The notes: generated by a model not told the origin, from the sequence alone. Positions 41,580 to 50,384 are shown, counted from the first letter of the stretch. The stretch: DNA of 64,000 nucleotides from Gaiellasilicea sp963749515 (GCA_963749515.1 CAVVMR010000005.1:1-64000), one strand, 5' to 3'. Program-made: numbers and translations.

Positions 41580-43207
41580 ACGGGCTCGGCCACTCGCGCT
41601 GAGGAGGTCTTGTCCGGCGGCGGCAGCAGCGACGTCCCGGAGACGACCCGGACGTAGGCCGCGACGACGGCGGGATCGAACTGGGTGCCGGCACACTTGA
41701 CGAGCTCCTCGAGCGCGCCGACGAAGTTCCGCGACTTGCGGTAGGGGCGTTCTCCGACCATCGCATCGAAGGCGTCGCAGACGGACACGATGCGGGAGCC
41801 GAGAGGGATCCGCTCGCCGGCGAGCCGATCGGGGTAGCCGGTGCCATCCCAGCGCTCGTGGGTGTGCCGCACCAGCTTCGCGACCACGGAGAGTGCGGGC
41901 GCGGCTGCGAGGATGCGCTCGCCAATCTCGGTGTGGGCTCGGACGAAGGCGAGCTCGTCTTCGTCGAGCGGGCCGGGCTTCGCGAGAATCGCGTCCGGGA
42001 TCGCGACCTTGCCGATGTCGTGCAGCTCGGCGGCCTGCCGAATCGCCGGCAACTGATCCTCGTGAACGCCGAGCTCACGCGCGAGTGCCTGCGCGATCTC
42101 GGCAACGTCGCCGACGTGGGAGGTCAGCCGTGGATCGCGTTCGGCAAGGGCGCTCAGGAGGACGTCGGCGCTCTGCCGGCTCGCCGACATCCGCCCGGCA
42201 TTCTTGGAGCGGTACATGCGCTGGTCGGCGAGTAGGAGCGCCTTGTCCGGCGTCTCGACCTCGGTCAGCAGCACGGTGCCGTGCGAGTTTCCGATCGTGA
42301 ACGCGTCGCCGTGCTCGCTCAACGCATCGACAGCGGCGGAACGCGCAGCGTCGGCGCCCGGCCCCGACACCAGGATGCAGAACTCGTCGCCGCCGAGACG
42401 GTACGCCTGGCCGGCCTCGGAGACGGCATCGGCAAGCCTCCGTCCGAGCCGCGCGAGCAACGCATCGCCCGCCTGGTGACCGAACGTGTCGTTGTAGGCC
42501 TTGAATCCGTCCAGATCGACGAGCAACAGGGTCATTCCGGGAGCGGTCATGGCCGCGTCGAGGTCGGCGAGCAGACGACGGCGGTTTCCGAGCTCGGTGA
42601 GGACATCCGTCACGGAGGCGATGTGGAGCTCCTCCTGCGTCTGGCGCATCGTGCGCCGCACGTCCTCGTTCAGCCGCCACGTGATCAGGCCGGCGACGCC
42701 TGCGGCTGCCACGAAGACCGCGTGAATCGTCGCCCACCTCCACGGATGGGCGTACTGGTCCGGCTGCGCGAAGACCTCGTCCGCGGCGAGCATGCCGAGC
42801 ACGCCGTGATGAACGAGCACGAAGCCGACGGCGAGCGCGAAGACGAGCCAGTCCTCGTAAACGGTCAAGAGGACGACGATCACGAAGAACGCGAAGTGCG
42901 CCTCGATCACGCCGCCGGCGACATGGACGCCGAGAGCCGCGCCGGTCAGCAGGCCGACCGCGCACACCAGCGTGCGGAGGTGCTGCGACAGCCTGGCGCT
43001 CCCGGCCGCGACCGCCAGTGGCAGCAGCGCCGAGAAGTGCAAGAGAATGTGAGCGTCCCGGTACCCCGAGACGAAGGAAAAGACGGCGAGGATCGCAGCT
43101 GTCGCCCACAGCACGCGGGTCAGCGAGCGGTGACGGCGCTCCCATTCGTCGACGGGCAGCTCGCCCCCGGTCGGGAGGTGGTTGCGCATGAACCCACGAA
43201 AGTCCAT
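41576..43207 (-). CDS. Membrane GGDEF / HD-GYP cyclic-di-GMP protein
   Basis: 543 aa. Five to six helices (about 30-185), including the EAHFAFFV and HHGVLGML stretch seen in other 5TM sensors, precede a diguanylate cyclase domain with intact GGDEF (about 265-271) and an HD-GYP phosphodiesterase with LHDIGK, HTHERWDGTGYP and SVCDAFDAM. Both active sites look complete, so it could make and degrade cyclic di-GMP. The inhibitory RxxD site five residues before GGDEF is absent (SEAG), so product feedback is unlikely. ATG start at 43207. Confidence 0.92.
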   Translation of the reverse strand: MDFRGFMRNHLPTGGELPVDEWERRHRSLTRVLWATAAILAVFSFVSGYRDAHILLHFSALLPLAVAAGSARLSQHLRTLVCAVGLLTGAALGVHVAGGVIEAHFAFFVIVVLLTVYEDWLVFALAVGFVLVHHGVLGMLAADEVFAQPDQYAHPWRWATIHAVFVAAAGVAGLITWRLNEDVRRTMRQTQEELHIASVTDVLTELGNRRRLLADLDAAMTAPGMTLLLVDLDGFKAYNDTFGHQAGDALLARLGRRLADAVSEAGQAYRLGGDEFCILVSGPGADAARSAAVDALSEHGDAFTIGNSHGTVLLTEVETPDKALLLADQRMYRSKNAGRMSASRQSADVLLSALAERDPRLTSHVGDVAEIAQALARELGVHEDQLPAIRQAAELHDIGKVAIPDAILAKPGPLDEDELAFVRAHTEIGERILAAAPALSVVAKLVRHTHERWDGTGYPDRLAGERIPLGSRIVSVCDAFDAMVGERPYRKSRNFVGALEELVKCAGTQFDPAVVAAYVRVVSGTSLLPPPDKTSSARVAEPV

Positions 43208-43252
43208 GCGCAGTCAGTCGGCCGCCGACGCCGAATCTTGAGGAAATCTGCC

Positions 43253-44020
43253 TCAGGCCAGGAACTGCTCGATCGCGCCGGCCGTGGCGGCGAGCGCATC
43301 CCACAGCACGGTGTGCCCAGCCGGGATCCGGGCGACCTCGAGCAGGTCGCCGAGCGCCGCCGTGTGGTCGTCCAGCAGCGCGTCGTAGGGCAGGTAGGAC
43401 GTCTCGCCGAGCAGTAGCAGCGTCGGGATTCGAACCCGCGCGAACGCCGGCTGCTCGCGCGTCATCTCGCCGTAGGCGGCGACCACGGCGCTCTGGCAGT
43501 ACCGGTAGCGCCACCGGCCGTCCTCCGCGAGCAGCAGGTGCTCGCGCAGCTCCGTCTCGACGAGCTCGCGCGGCGCGGTCGTCAGCACGCTCTCCTCGTA
43601 GCGGCGGTCGATTCCCTCCTCGAACGAGACGTAGGACCGGTCGCGCCGCGCGTTCTCCGCCGACAGGAGCCCGACGTGCGGGGGAAGCCGGATCGCCGGG
43701 TCGAGCAGGACGAGCCGCTCGACGCGATCCGGCTCTGCCGCCGCCGTCTCGTAGGCAATACGGCCTCCGAACGAGTGGCCGAGCCAGGCGCAGCGTCCAT
43801 CCGGCGCCGCGTCGAGCACATCGGCAACGTGCTGCTCGAGGTTCCACGGCGGCTCCCAGGGCGAGTCGCCGTGCCCGCGCAGATCGAGCGCGACAACGTG
43901 AAAGCGGTCGGCGAGCCGCTCGGCGAGCGGGCGGAAGTGGCGGCCGTGGCTCGTGACCCCGTGCAGGCAGACGAGCGGAGGCAGGCTCTCGTCCCCCCAC
44001 TCGTACCGGGCGAGGGTCAC
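43253..44020 (-). CDS. Alpha/beta hydrolase
   Basis: 255 aa. The oxyanion region is LHGVTSHG (about 19-26) and the nucleophile elbow GHSFGG holds the catalytic Ser (about 81-86). Asp (LLLGETS or thereabouts) and His (PAGHTVLWD) complete the triad. GTG at 44020 overlaps the TGA stop of the peroxiredoxin gene (GTGA). Substrate cannot be told; esterases, haloperoxidases and C-C hydrolases share this fold. Confidence 0.85.
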   Translation of the reverse strand: MTLARYEWGDESLPPLVCLHGVTSHGRHFRPLAERLADRFHVVALDLRGHGDSPWEPPWNLEQHVADVLDAAPDGRCAWLGHSFGGRIAYETAAAEPDRVERLVLLDPAIRLPPHVGLLSAENARRDRSYVSFEEGIDRRYEESVLTTAPRELVETELREHLLLAEDGRWRYRYCQSAVVAAYGEMTREQPAFARVRIPTLLLLGETSYLPYDALLDDHTAALGDLLEVARIPAGHTVLWDALAATAGAIEQFLA

Positions 44021-44475
44021 TCCGAGGCTGCGGCGAGGGGAGCCGAGGTCAGCTCGCTCCGCCGGGTGTCGGCGTCGTTCACGAGGCTCCAGACGACGAC
44101 TCCGTCCTTGTCGATCAGGAACGTGCCCCGGACGGGCGCCCCTTTGCTCTCGTCGAATACGCCGTACGCACGTGTGGCCTCGCCGTGCGGCCAGAAGTCC
44201 GACGGAAGCGTGTACGTGAGCCCCAGCTTCTCCTTCCAGGCCTGGCGAGTCGCGGAGGAGTCGCACGAGACGAGCAGCACATCGGTCTCGGCGCTCTCGA
44301 AGGCGGGCAGATTCTCCTGCAGGTCGAGCGCCTCCTCCTCGCAGACAGCGGTGAACGCGAACGGGTGGAAGACGAGCAGGACGTTGCGGCGGCCACGGAA
44401 GTCGGCCAGGCGCACGCGCGTGGAGCTGTCGACCTTGAGGTCGAAGTCCGGCGCGTCACTCCCGGTCTCGATCAT
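44017..44475 (-). CDS. Peroxiredoxin (AhpE/BCP-type)
   Basis: 152 aa thioredoxin-fold peroxidase that reduces hydroperoxides. The peroxidatic Cys45 sits in FHPFAFTAVCEEE, the PxxxTxxC signature. Only one other cysteine (C71 in LLVSCDSS) is present and is not in a classical resolving position, suggesting a 1-Cys or atypical mechanism as in AhpE. ATG overlaps the end of rarA by 20 bases. The gene is part of a rarA-prx-hydrolase operon. Confidence 0.9.
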   Translation of the reverse strand: MIETGSDAPDFDLKVDSSTRVRLADFRGRRNVLLVFHPFAFTAVCEEEALDLQENLPAFESAETDVLLVSCDSSATRQAWKEKLGLTYTLPSDFWPHGEATRAYGVFDESKGAPVRGTFLIDKDGVVVWSLVNDADTRRSELTSAPLAAASE

Positions 44476-45730
44476 CCCGTTCCTCCTCGCCGTTGCCCGA
44501 AGGCCGATAGTACCGCCGCCCCTTCAACTCATCCGGCAGGTAATCGAGCTCGGACCCGCGCGGATCGGTGTGCGGGTCGATGTATCCCTTGCCGTGCCCC
44601 AGCTTCTTCGCGCCGGAGTAGTGCGTGTCGCGGAGCATCGCCGGCGGACGAAGGTTGCCGCCCGTCTGCACGTCGTCCCGCGCAGACCAGATGGCGTTCG
44701 CGCTCGCCTTCGACTTCGGCGCGTTCGCCAGGTAGATCGCGGCCTGCGAGAGGTTGAGCTGCGCCTCGGGCAGGCCGACGTGCTCGAGCGCGTGGGCCGC
44801 AGCGACGGCGACCTGAAGCGCACGCGGATCTGCGTTTCCGATGTCCTCGGACGCGAAGATCACCATCCGCCGGACGATGAAGCGCGGGTCCTCGCCGCCC
44901 TCGAGCATCGATGCCAGGTAGTACACGGACGCGTCGGGATCGGAGCCGCGCATCGACTTGATGAAGGCCGAGACGAAATCGTAGTGCTGGTCGGCTCCCT
45001 TGTCGTAGCGGAGCGGGCGCTTGCGGGCCGCGTCGTCGATGTGCCGCTCCTCGAGCGGGACGCCCTCGGCCTGGGCGGTCTCCCAGGCCAGCTCCACCGT
45101 GCTCAGCGCCGTACGCGCGTCACCACCGGCCCGGCGGGCGATCACCTCCACGAGCTCGCTCGGGACCTCGGCCGCGATGGCCGCGGCTCCGCGCCTGACG
45201 ACCTCGCTCAGGTCCTCCTCCGAGAGCGACTGCAGCTCGACGACCTGGCAGCGTGAGAGAAGCGCCGAGTTGACCTCGAAGTACGGGTTCTCGGTCGTCG
45301 CCCCGATCAGCGTCACGAGCCCTTCCTCGACGGCCGGCAGGAGCGCGTCCTGCTGGGCCTTGTTGAAGCGGTGGATCTCGTCCAGGAAGAGGATCGTCCT
45401 CTGACCGTTGCCGCCGAGCCGGTCACGTGCTCGCTGCATGACACCGCGCACGTCGTCCACGCGTGCCGACACCGCGGAGAGCTCCTCGAACGCCGCGCCC
45501 GTCTCGACCGCGACGATCCTGGCGAGTGTCGTCTTTCCCACGCCGGGCGGCCCGTAGAGGATCAGCGAGCGGAGCCGGTCCTCCTCGATCGCTCGGCGGA
45601 GGGCGGAGCCTTCGGCGAGCACGTGCCGCTGGCCGACCAGCTCGGCGAGCGTGCGCGGCCGCAGGCGCACGGCGAGCGGTGCGTGCTCGGCCGTTCGCTC
45701 CCGGGCGGCATCGGCGAAGAGGTCGCTCAT
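44456..45730 (-). CDS. rarA: Replication-associated recombination protein RarA (MgsA)
   Basis: 424 aa AAA+ ATPase related to clamp loaders; it acts at stalled forks. Walker A GPPGVGKTT (60-68), Walker B ILFLDEIHRF (about 113), sensor ATTENPYFEVNSALLSRC and the C-terminal tetramerisation region with YYLASMLEGGEDPRFIVRRM are characteristic. The ATG at 45730 is only 20 bases from the divergent tryptophan dioxygenase start, with a CATACT -10 exactly 6 nt upstream. It is first in the rarA-peroxiredoxin-hydrolase operon. Confidence 0.94.
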   Translation of the reverse strand: MSDLFADAARERTAEHAPLAVRLRPRTLAELVGQRHVLAEGSALRRAIEEDRLRSLILYGPPGVGKTTLARIVAVETGAAFEELSAVSARVDDVRGVMQRARDRLGGNGQRTILFLDEIHRFNKAQQDALLPAVEEGLVTLIGATTENPYFEVNSALLSRCQVVELQSLSEEDLSEVVRRGAAAIAAEVPSELVEVIARRAGGDARTALSTVELAWETAQAEGVPLEERHIDDAARKRPLRYDKGADQHYDFVSAFIKSMRGSDPDASVYYLASMLEGGEDPRFIVRRMVIFASEDIGNADPRALQVAVAAAHALEHVGLPEAQLNLSQAAIYLANAPKSKASANAIWSARDDVQTGGNLRPPAMLRDTHYSGAKKLGHGKGYIDPHTDPRGSELDYLPDELKGRRYYRPSGNGEEERDDRDRE

Positions 45731-45736
45731 AAGGTC

Positions 45737-45744
45737 AGTATGCT
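45737..45744. promoter_or_regulatory. Overlapping divergent -10 boxes of rarA and tryptophan dioxygenase
   Basis: The octamer AGTATGCT holds TATGCT for the plus-strand gene (45739-45744) and CATACT for the minus-strand gene (45742-45737). Each ends exactly 6 nt from its start codon (GTG 45751 and ATG 45730). Only one polymerase could occupy it at a time. Confidence 0.6.
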
Positions 45745-45750
45745 CAGGCC

Positions 45751-46461
45751 GTGGCGACGCACGAGGACTTTTCGGAGCCCGTCCTCGAAGGTGAGGGCAA
45801 CAGCGACTACGAGCGCTACCTGAACACCCCGGGCCTGCTCGCGCTCCAGAAGAAGCCCGATCAGTGGGTCCATCGCGACGAGCTGCTCTTTCAGACCGTC
45901 CACCAGTCGTCGGAGTTGTGGCTCCAGCTCGCGTGGAGCGACGCCGAGGCGGCGACCGAGCACGTCCAGCAGGGCGAGATCGCGGCGGCGCTGCGGCTGC
46001 TGCGTCGCAGCACGCTCTGCCTCGTGTACGCGACAAATCAGCTCGACATGCTCGAGCACATGTCGCCCTGGGAGTACCAGGAGATCCGCAAGGTGCTCGG
46101 CCACGGGAGCGGGTTCGACTCGCCGGGCTGGCGCGAGATCCGCCGTGTTGTCCCGGCGCTCGGACAGGCCTTCCACGCGCTCCGCGAGGCTGCAGGTCTC
46201 CAGCTCGTCGACGTGTACGTGCACGGCCGCGAGCACGAGGAGCTCTACCAGCTCGCCGAAGCGCTGATCGAGCTGGACGAGCGGATCAACTTCTGGCGGA
46301 TCCGGCACTACAAGGTCGTCGCGCGCGTGATCGGAGACTCGGTCGTCGGCACGCAGGGGACGCCCGTCGAGGTGCTCGGCCGCCTGATCCATCACGTCTT
46401 CTTCCCGGAGCTCTGGCGGGTCCGCAACGAGCTGACTGCGCTCTCGCAGGAGCAACAGTAG
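45751..46461 (+). CDS. Tryptophan 2,3-dioxygenase family protein
   Basis: 236 aa. Heme enzyme opening the indole ring of tryptophan to N-formylkynurenine, the first step of the kynurenine route. The typical NTPGLLALQKKP, FQTVHQSSELWLQL (about 47-60), and IRHYKVVARVIGDSVVGTQG (with the proximal heme His in IRHYK) are present. It is shorter than the classical 280-aa enzyme, as in several bacterial members. GTG follows TATGCT by 6 nt. The 3' end is 2 bases from the M20 gene. Confidence 0.87.
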   Translation: MATHEDFSEPVLEGEGNSDYERYLNTPGLLALQKKPDQWVHRDELLFQTVHQSSELWLQLAWSDAEAATEHVQQGEIAAALRLLRRSTLCLVYATNQLDMLEHMSPWEYQEIRKVLGHGSGFDSPGWREIRRVVPALGQAFHALREAAGLQLVDVYVHGREHEELYQLAEALIELDERINFWRIRHYKVVARVIGDSVVGTQGTPVEVLGRLIHHVFFPELWRVRNELTALSQEQQ

Positions 46462-46463
46462 GC

Positions 46464-47747
46464 GTGAGCCTGCAGGACGAGGCGGTCGGCCTGCTGCAGC
46501 AGCTACTGCGGCTGAACACGGTCAACCCACCCGGCAACGAGACGATCGCGGCGGAGCTCCTGCGGGACTACCTCGAGGCGAACGGCGTCGAGGTGGAGCT
46601 GTTCGCGCGCACGCCCGAGCGGGCGAACCTCGTGGCGCGCCTGAAGGGCGGCGATGGGCCTTCGCTGTGCTTCCTCTCGCACACGGACACCGTCGTCGCC
46701 GATCCAATCGAGTGGTCGCGCGATCCGTGGTCGGGCGACCTTGCGGACGACCACATCTGGGGGCGTGGGGCGCTGGACATGAAGAATCAGGTGGCGGCGA
46801 GCGCCGTTGCGATCGCGTCGCTGGCGCGCGAGGGCTTCAAGCCTCCGGGCGACCTGGTGTTCATCGCCGCGGCAGACGAGGAGGTGGGGAAGAACTTCGG
46901 TCTCCAGTGGCTCTGCGAGGAGCATCCGGATGCCGTTCGGGTGGACTACGCGATCAACGAGGGCGGCGGCGAGCGAGTCATGCTGGGGGGCAACGCGTTC
47001 TACCTCTGCGCGACCGCGGAGAAGATGACCGCGCCGTTCCGCGTCGTCGTCCACGGTCGCAGCGGTCACGCGTCGATGCCGGGGATCGCGGACAACGCCC
47101 TCGTCAAGACGGCGCCGCTGATCGAGAGGCTCGCCGCTTTCCAGGCGGAGCCGTCAATCGGCCCCGAGGTCGCCGGCTTCCTCGACGCCGTGCTGGGCGA
47201 GCAGCCGGAGCCCGGCGACGTGCTCTCCCGCCTGGCTGCCGTCGACCAGCTTGCGGTGGAGACGATCGAGCCACTGCTCTCGTTCACGCTCTCGCCGACG
47301 ATGATCGAGGCGTCGGAGCGACGCAACGTGGTGCCGGGCACGTGCGAGCTCATCGTCGACCGGCGCCTCCTGCCCGGGCAGACACCCGAGGAGGTCGAGC
47401 CGATCCTGCGCGAGATCCTCGGCGACGGCGAGTACGAGCTGGAGACGCTCGAGCGCTGGGGCGGGACTCGCTCCGCGCTGGACACGCCCCTCTGGACGGC
47501 CATCTCGGACTGGGTCGGCGAGTCGGAGCCGGGCGCGAAGCTGGCTCCTCTCTGTTGCGCGGGCTTCACCGACTCCCACTGGCTGCGCGAGGCCTTCGGC
47601 ACGGTCGCGTACGGGTTCTTCCCGATGAAGACGATGGAGCCCGAGGTCGCGGCGCGCCTGATTCACTCGGCCGACGAGCGGACGCATGTCGACGATCTTG
47701 GGCTCGGCGTCGAGTTCCTGCGCGCCGCCGCCCGCTCGCTGGCGTAG
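46464..47747 (+). CDS. M20 family metallopeptidase (ArgE/DapE type)
   Basis: 427 aa dizinc hydrolase. SHTDTVVADPIEWSRDPW with the first metal His, WGRGALDMKNQ with the bridging Asp, and IAAADEEVGK with the catalytic Glu pair are all seen. A lid domain (about 195-320) contains GRSGHASMPGIADNAL. Such enzymes deacylate or desuccinylate amino acids or cleave dipeptides; the substrate is unknown. GTG at 46464, two bases after the dioxygenase stop and 2 bases before pabB, so within one operon. Confidence 0.87.
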   Translation: MSLQDEAVGLLQQLLRLNTVNPPGNETIAAELLRDYLEANGVEVELFARTPERANLVARLKGGDGPSLCFLSHTDTVVADPIEWSRDPWSGDLADDHIWGRGALDMKNQVAASAVAIASLAREGFKPPGDLVFIAAADEEVGKNFGLQWLCEEHPDAVRVDYAINEGGGERVMLGGNAFYLCATAEKMTAPFRVVVHGRSGHASMPGIADNALVKTAPLIERLAAFQAEPSIGPEVAGFLDAVLGEQPEPGDVLSRLAAVDQLAVETIEPLLSFTLSPTMIEASERRNVVPGTCELIVDRRLLPGQTPEEVEPILREILGDGEYELETLERWGGTRSALDTPLWTAISDWVGESEPGAKLAPLCCAGFTDSHWLREAFGTVAYGFFPMKTMEPEVAARLIHSADERTHVDDLGLGVEFLRAAARSLA

Positions 47748-47749
47748 CC

Positions 47750-48781
47750 ATGCTCGAGCTGCGATCGCCTGACGGTGCGTTCGAGGCGATCGAGGCCTAC
47801 CTGCGCGAGCACGGCTTCTTCGCTTCCGGCGGCGAGGACCTGGAAGCGGACCTCTATCTCGGCTACGGGCTCTCCGAGCCCCTCCGCCGCACGACGGCGC
47901 CTCCCCCACCCGAACCGTGCCCCCTGCCCCTGGCAGCCGTGTCCGTCCGGGACACGACGGGGTCTGACCCCGGACACGTCCGGATCGGAGAGTGGGAGCG
48001 GACGTGGAGCGATGCGGAGTACGCGGAGGCGGTGGAGGCCGTGCGCGCCGCGATCGGGCGTGGCGACGTCTACCAGGTGAATCTCGTGCAGCACCTCTCG
48101 GCGCCGTTCGGCGGCAGCCACGGCGATCTGGCAGCGCTGCTGGCCGGCTTCGCGCCCCGCACCATGGCCGGCGACGGCTGGGCGATCGTCTCCGCCTCAC
48201 CGGAGCTCTTCCTCGCCCGCCGCGGGCGCCGGGTCTGGACGTGCCCGATCAAGGGGACGCGGCCGCTCGGCGAGCACGTGGAGGGCGAGAAGGACTCGGC
48301 CGAGCACGTGATGATCGTCGACCTCGAGCGCAACGACCTCTCTCGCGTCTGCGAGCCGGGCTCCGTCCGCTGGCCGGAGCTGATGGTGGAGCACGAGCTC
48401 GCCGGGGTGACGCACCTCGTCTCGACGGTCGAGGGAACACTCCGGAGCGGCATCGGCCTGGCCGAGCTGCTCGCCGCCACCTTCCCTGGCGGCTCCGTGA
48501 CCGGTGCGCCCAAGATCGCGGCCCTCGACCTGATCGCCGCCCTCGAGCCGGTCGGCCGCGGTGCCTCCATGGGCGCACTCGGGACGATCCGCGGCAACGG
48601 CGACCTCGACCTCGCGCTGACGATCCGCACGTTCGCGGTCGCCGAGGAGCGAATCCACCTCTGGGTCGGCGGGGGAATCGTCTGGGACTCCGAGCCCGAA
48701 GCCGAGATCGAGGAGTCGTGGACGAAGGCCCGGCCGCTGCTCACTGCCGTCGGCGCACCGATCGAGGCAGGCACACGGTGA
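47750..48781 (+). CDS. pabB: Aminodeoxychorismate synthase component I (PabB-like)
   Basis: 343 aa chorismate-binding enzyme making 4-amino-4-deoxychorismate for folate. The catalytic region includes CPIKGTRPLGEHVEGEKDS, VDLERNDLSRVCEPGSV, and FPGGSVTGAPKIAALDLI. It lacks much of the N-terminal domain of longer members, and residues about 50-80 are low complexity (APPPPEPCPLPLA) with a GGGGTCTGACCCC-type palindromic element encoding VSVRDTTGSDPGHVRIG. Trp-E type anthranilate synthase is less likely. Start ATG; stop overlaps pabC as GTGA. Confidence 0.85.
   Translation: MLELRSPDGAFEAIEAYLREHGFFASGGEDLEADLYLGYGLSEPLRRTTAPPPPEPCPLPLAAVSVRDTTGSDPGHVRIGEWERTWSDAEYAEAVEAVRAAIGRGDVYQVNLVQHLSAPFGGSHGDLAALLAGFAPRTMAGDGWAIVSASPELFLARRGRRVWTCPIKGTRPLGEHVEGEKDSAEHVMIVDLERNDLSRVCEPGSVRWPELMVEHELAGVTHLVSTVEGTLRSGIGLAELLAATFPGGSVTGAPKIAALDLIAALEPVGRGASMGALGTIRGNGDLDLALTIRTFAVAEERIHLWVGGGIVWDSEPEAEIEESWTKARPLLTAVGAPIEAGTR
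47939..47983. repeat. Palindromic element inside pabB
   Basis: Within 45 bases are the near-palindrome GTGTCCGTCCGGGACAC (47939-47955), the perfect 7+1+7 palindrome CGGGGTCTGACCCCG (47958-47972) and CCGGACACGTCCGG ending at 47983. Its core matches the intergenic palindrome at 3025-3041. It preserves the reading frame, coding a segment that is not conserved in PabB proteins, and looks like an inserted REP-like repeat. Confidence 0.6.
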
Positions 48782-49602
48782 CGCTGCTCGCGGTCGCGGT
48801 CAACGGGCGCGGTGTGGTCGACCCGGAGGAGCCGGTGCTGCGCGCCGACGACGACGCCCTCCTCCGTGGCAGGGCCGCCTTCGAGACAATCCGCGTCTAC
48901 GGCGGAAAGCCGTTCAAGCTGCCCGAGCACCTCGACCGGCTTGCTGCGTCGGCAGAGAGCATCGGGCTCCCGGCGGTGAACCGACTCGAGCTCGACGAGC
49001 TCGCACGGCAGGCACTCGATGCCGCCGGCACGCCCGACTCCGTGCTGCGCCTCATCTGGACGCCGACGCCCGCCGCGCTCGCGATCGTCAGTGAGCTCGC
49101 CGACCACTACGACGACCTCCGGGCACGCGGCCAGGCGTTGATCTCGCTTCGCGGCATCCGGGCGGAGGAGCCGTGGATGCTGCCGGGGGTCAAGTCGACG
49201 AGCTACGCCGTGAACATGGCGGCCGAGTCCGAGGCGCGGCGCCGCGGCGCCGACGACGCCGTGTTCGTCGACGCAGCCGGGATCGTGCTGGAGGGCCCGA
49301 CGACGAACATCTGGTGGCGGCGCGGGCGCACGCTCTTCACACCCACGCTCGACCTCGGCATCCTCGCCGGCGTCACCCGGGCGACGGTGATCGAGCTCGC
49401 CGGTGAGGCCGGGTACGCGGTCGAGGACGGCGCGTACGGCCTGAACGAGCTTCAGGCGGCCGACGAGGCCTTCACCTCCTCGTCCGTGCGCGAGGTCATG
49501 CCCGTCACGTCGCTCGACGACAGCCCGATCGCCCGCGGCACGGCCGCCGACGAGCTGCAGGCTGCGCTGAGGCGGGCCGCTGGGGCTACGCTGGCGACAT
49601 GA
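48778..49602 (+). CDS. pabC: Aminodeoxychorismate lyase / class IV aminotransferase (PabC-like)
   Basis: 274 aa fold type IV PLP enzyme. The lysine is in LPGVKSTSYAVNM (about 142), and the phosphate/active-site segments VFVDAAGIVLEGPTTNIWW and FTSSSVREVMPV are typical. Following pabB with a GTGA overlap, it most likely releases 4-aminobenzoate from aminodeoxychorismate, though branched-chain or D-amino acid aminotransferase activity shares the fold. Ends with ATGA overlapping the DUF1385 start. Confidence 0.87.
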   Translation: MTLLAVAVNGRGVVDPEEPVLRADDDALLRGRAAFETIRVYGGKPFKLPEHLDRLAASAESIGLPAVNRLELDELARQALDAAGTPDSVLRLIWTPTPAALAIVSELADHYDDLRARGQALISLRGIRAEEPWMLPGVKSTSYAVNMAAESEARRRGADDAVFVDAAGIVLEGPTTNIWWRRGRTLFTPTLDLGILAGVTRATVIELAGEAGYAVEDGAYGLNELQAADEAFTSSSVREVMPVTSLDDSPIARGTAADELQAALRRAAGATLAT

Positions 49603-50384
49603 GCAAGATTCGCCTGGGTGGCATGGCACTCGCGAACGGCGTGCTCGTGCACGGCCCGACCGCGTGGGCCTGCGCAATCCGCACGGCGTCGGGCGAGATC
49701 AAGGTCGCTTCGGCCCGCAAGCGCCTGTTCGCTCCCGGCATCCAGACGCCGTTCCTGCGCGGGCCGCTGCGGCTCGCCGAGTCCTTCGCCATGATCCCCG
49801 ACCTCCGCCGCAGGCTGCCGGAAGCGCGACTCCCGTTCGAACGGCCCGCGGTGCTCGCGGCAACGCTCGGGAGCGCAGTCACCGTCCGCGCCGTGCGTGG
49901 GTCGACCAGGCTCAGCGCCGTGGCACGAGAGCTCACCTCGGGCATGCTGTCCCTCGCCCCCGCTCTCCTTGCACTCCGCGGCGGTGAGCTGGCCGCCTAT
50001 CACGGCGCCGAGCACGTCTCGATCGGCACCTACGAGCACGGCGAGAAGCGCGCCAAGGAGCACGAGCGCTGCGGCTCGCACCTGATCGGCCCGCTGATCA
50101 TCGCCTCCGCAGCCGGCAACATCCTGGCCGCCCGGGCGCCCGCCCACCTGCGCGGCCCGGCGAGGACGGTCAGCTCCATCGGCGCTGTCGGCGCCGCGGT
50201 CGAGGTCTTCGCCTGGATGACGCGGCATCCCCGCCATCCGATCGCGAAGGCGCTCGCCTTCCCCGGCCACGAGCTGCAGCACCGGATTGCGACCGCCGAG
50301 CCGTCGCCCGAGCAGCTCGAGGTCGCCGAAGCTGCTCTCGCAGCCTGCCTGGAGCTCGAGGATGGCGACAGAGCCGCGAACTAG
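49599..50384 (+). CDS. DUF1385 membrane protein
   Basis: 261 aa. The family hallmark YHGAEHVSIGTYEHG (about 128-142) is present, with hydrophobic segments before and after (LSLAPALLALRG, GPLIIASAAGNILAA, SSIGAVGAAVEVFAWM) indicating an integral membrane protein. DUF1385 members have no settled biochemical role; a metal-binding HGAEH suggests an enzyme. ATG overlaps pabC as ATGA, with TACGCT 6 nt upstream inside pabC. Its last 23 bases overlap the NAPRTase gene. Confidence 0.85.
   Translation: MSKIRLGGMALANGVLVHGPTAWACAIRTASGEIKVASARKRLFAPGIQTPFLRGPLRLAESFAMIPDLRRRLPEARLPFERPAVLAATLGSAVTVRAVRGSTRLSAVARELTSGMLSLAPALLALRGGELAAYHGAEHVSIGTYEHGEKRAKEHERCGSHLIGPLIIASAAGNILAARAPAHLRGPARTVSSIGAVGAAVEVFAWMTRHPRHPIAKALAFPGHELQHRIATAEPSPEQLEVAEAALAACLELEDGDRAAN

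Noticed and set aside
49587..49592. TACGCT inside pabC as the promoter of DUF1385
   Set aside because: Distance fits (6 nt), but it is within coding DNA and the ATGA overlap already explains expression; not listed as a separate site.
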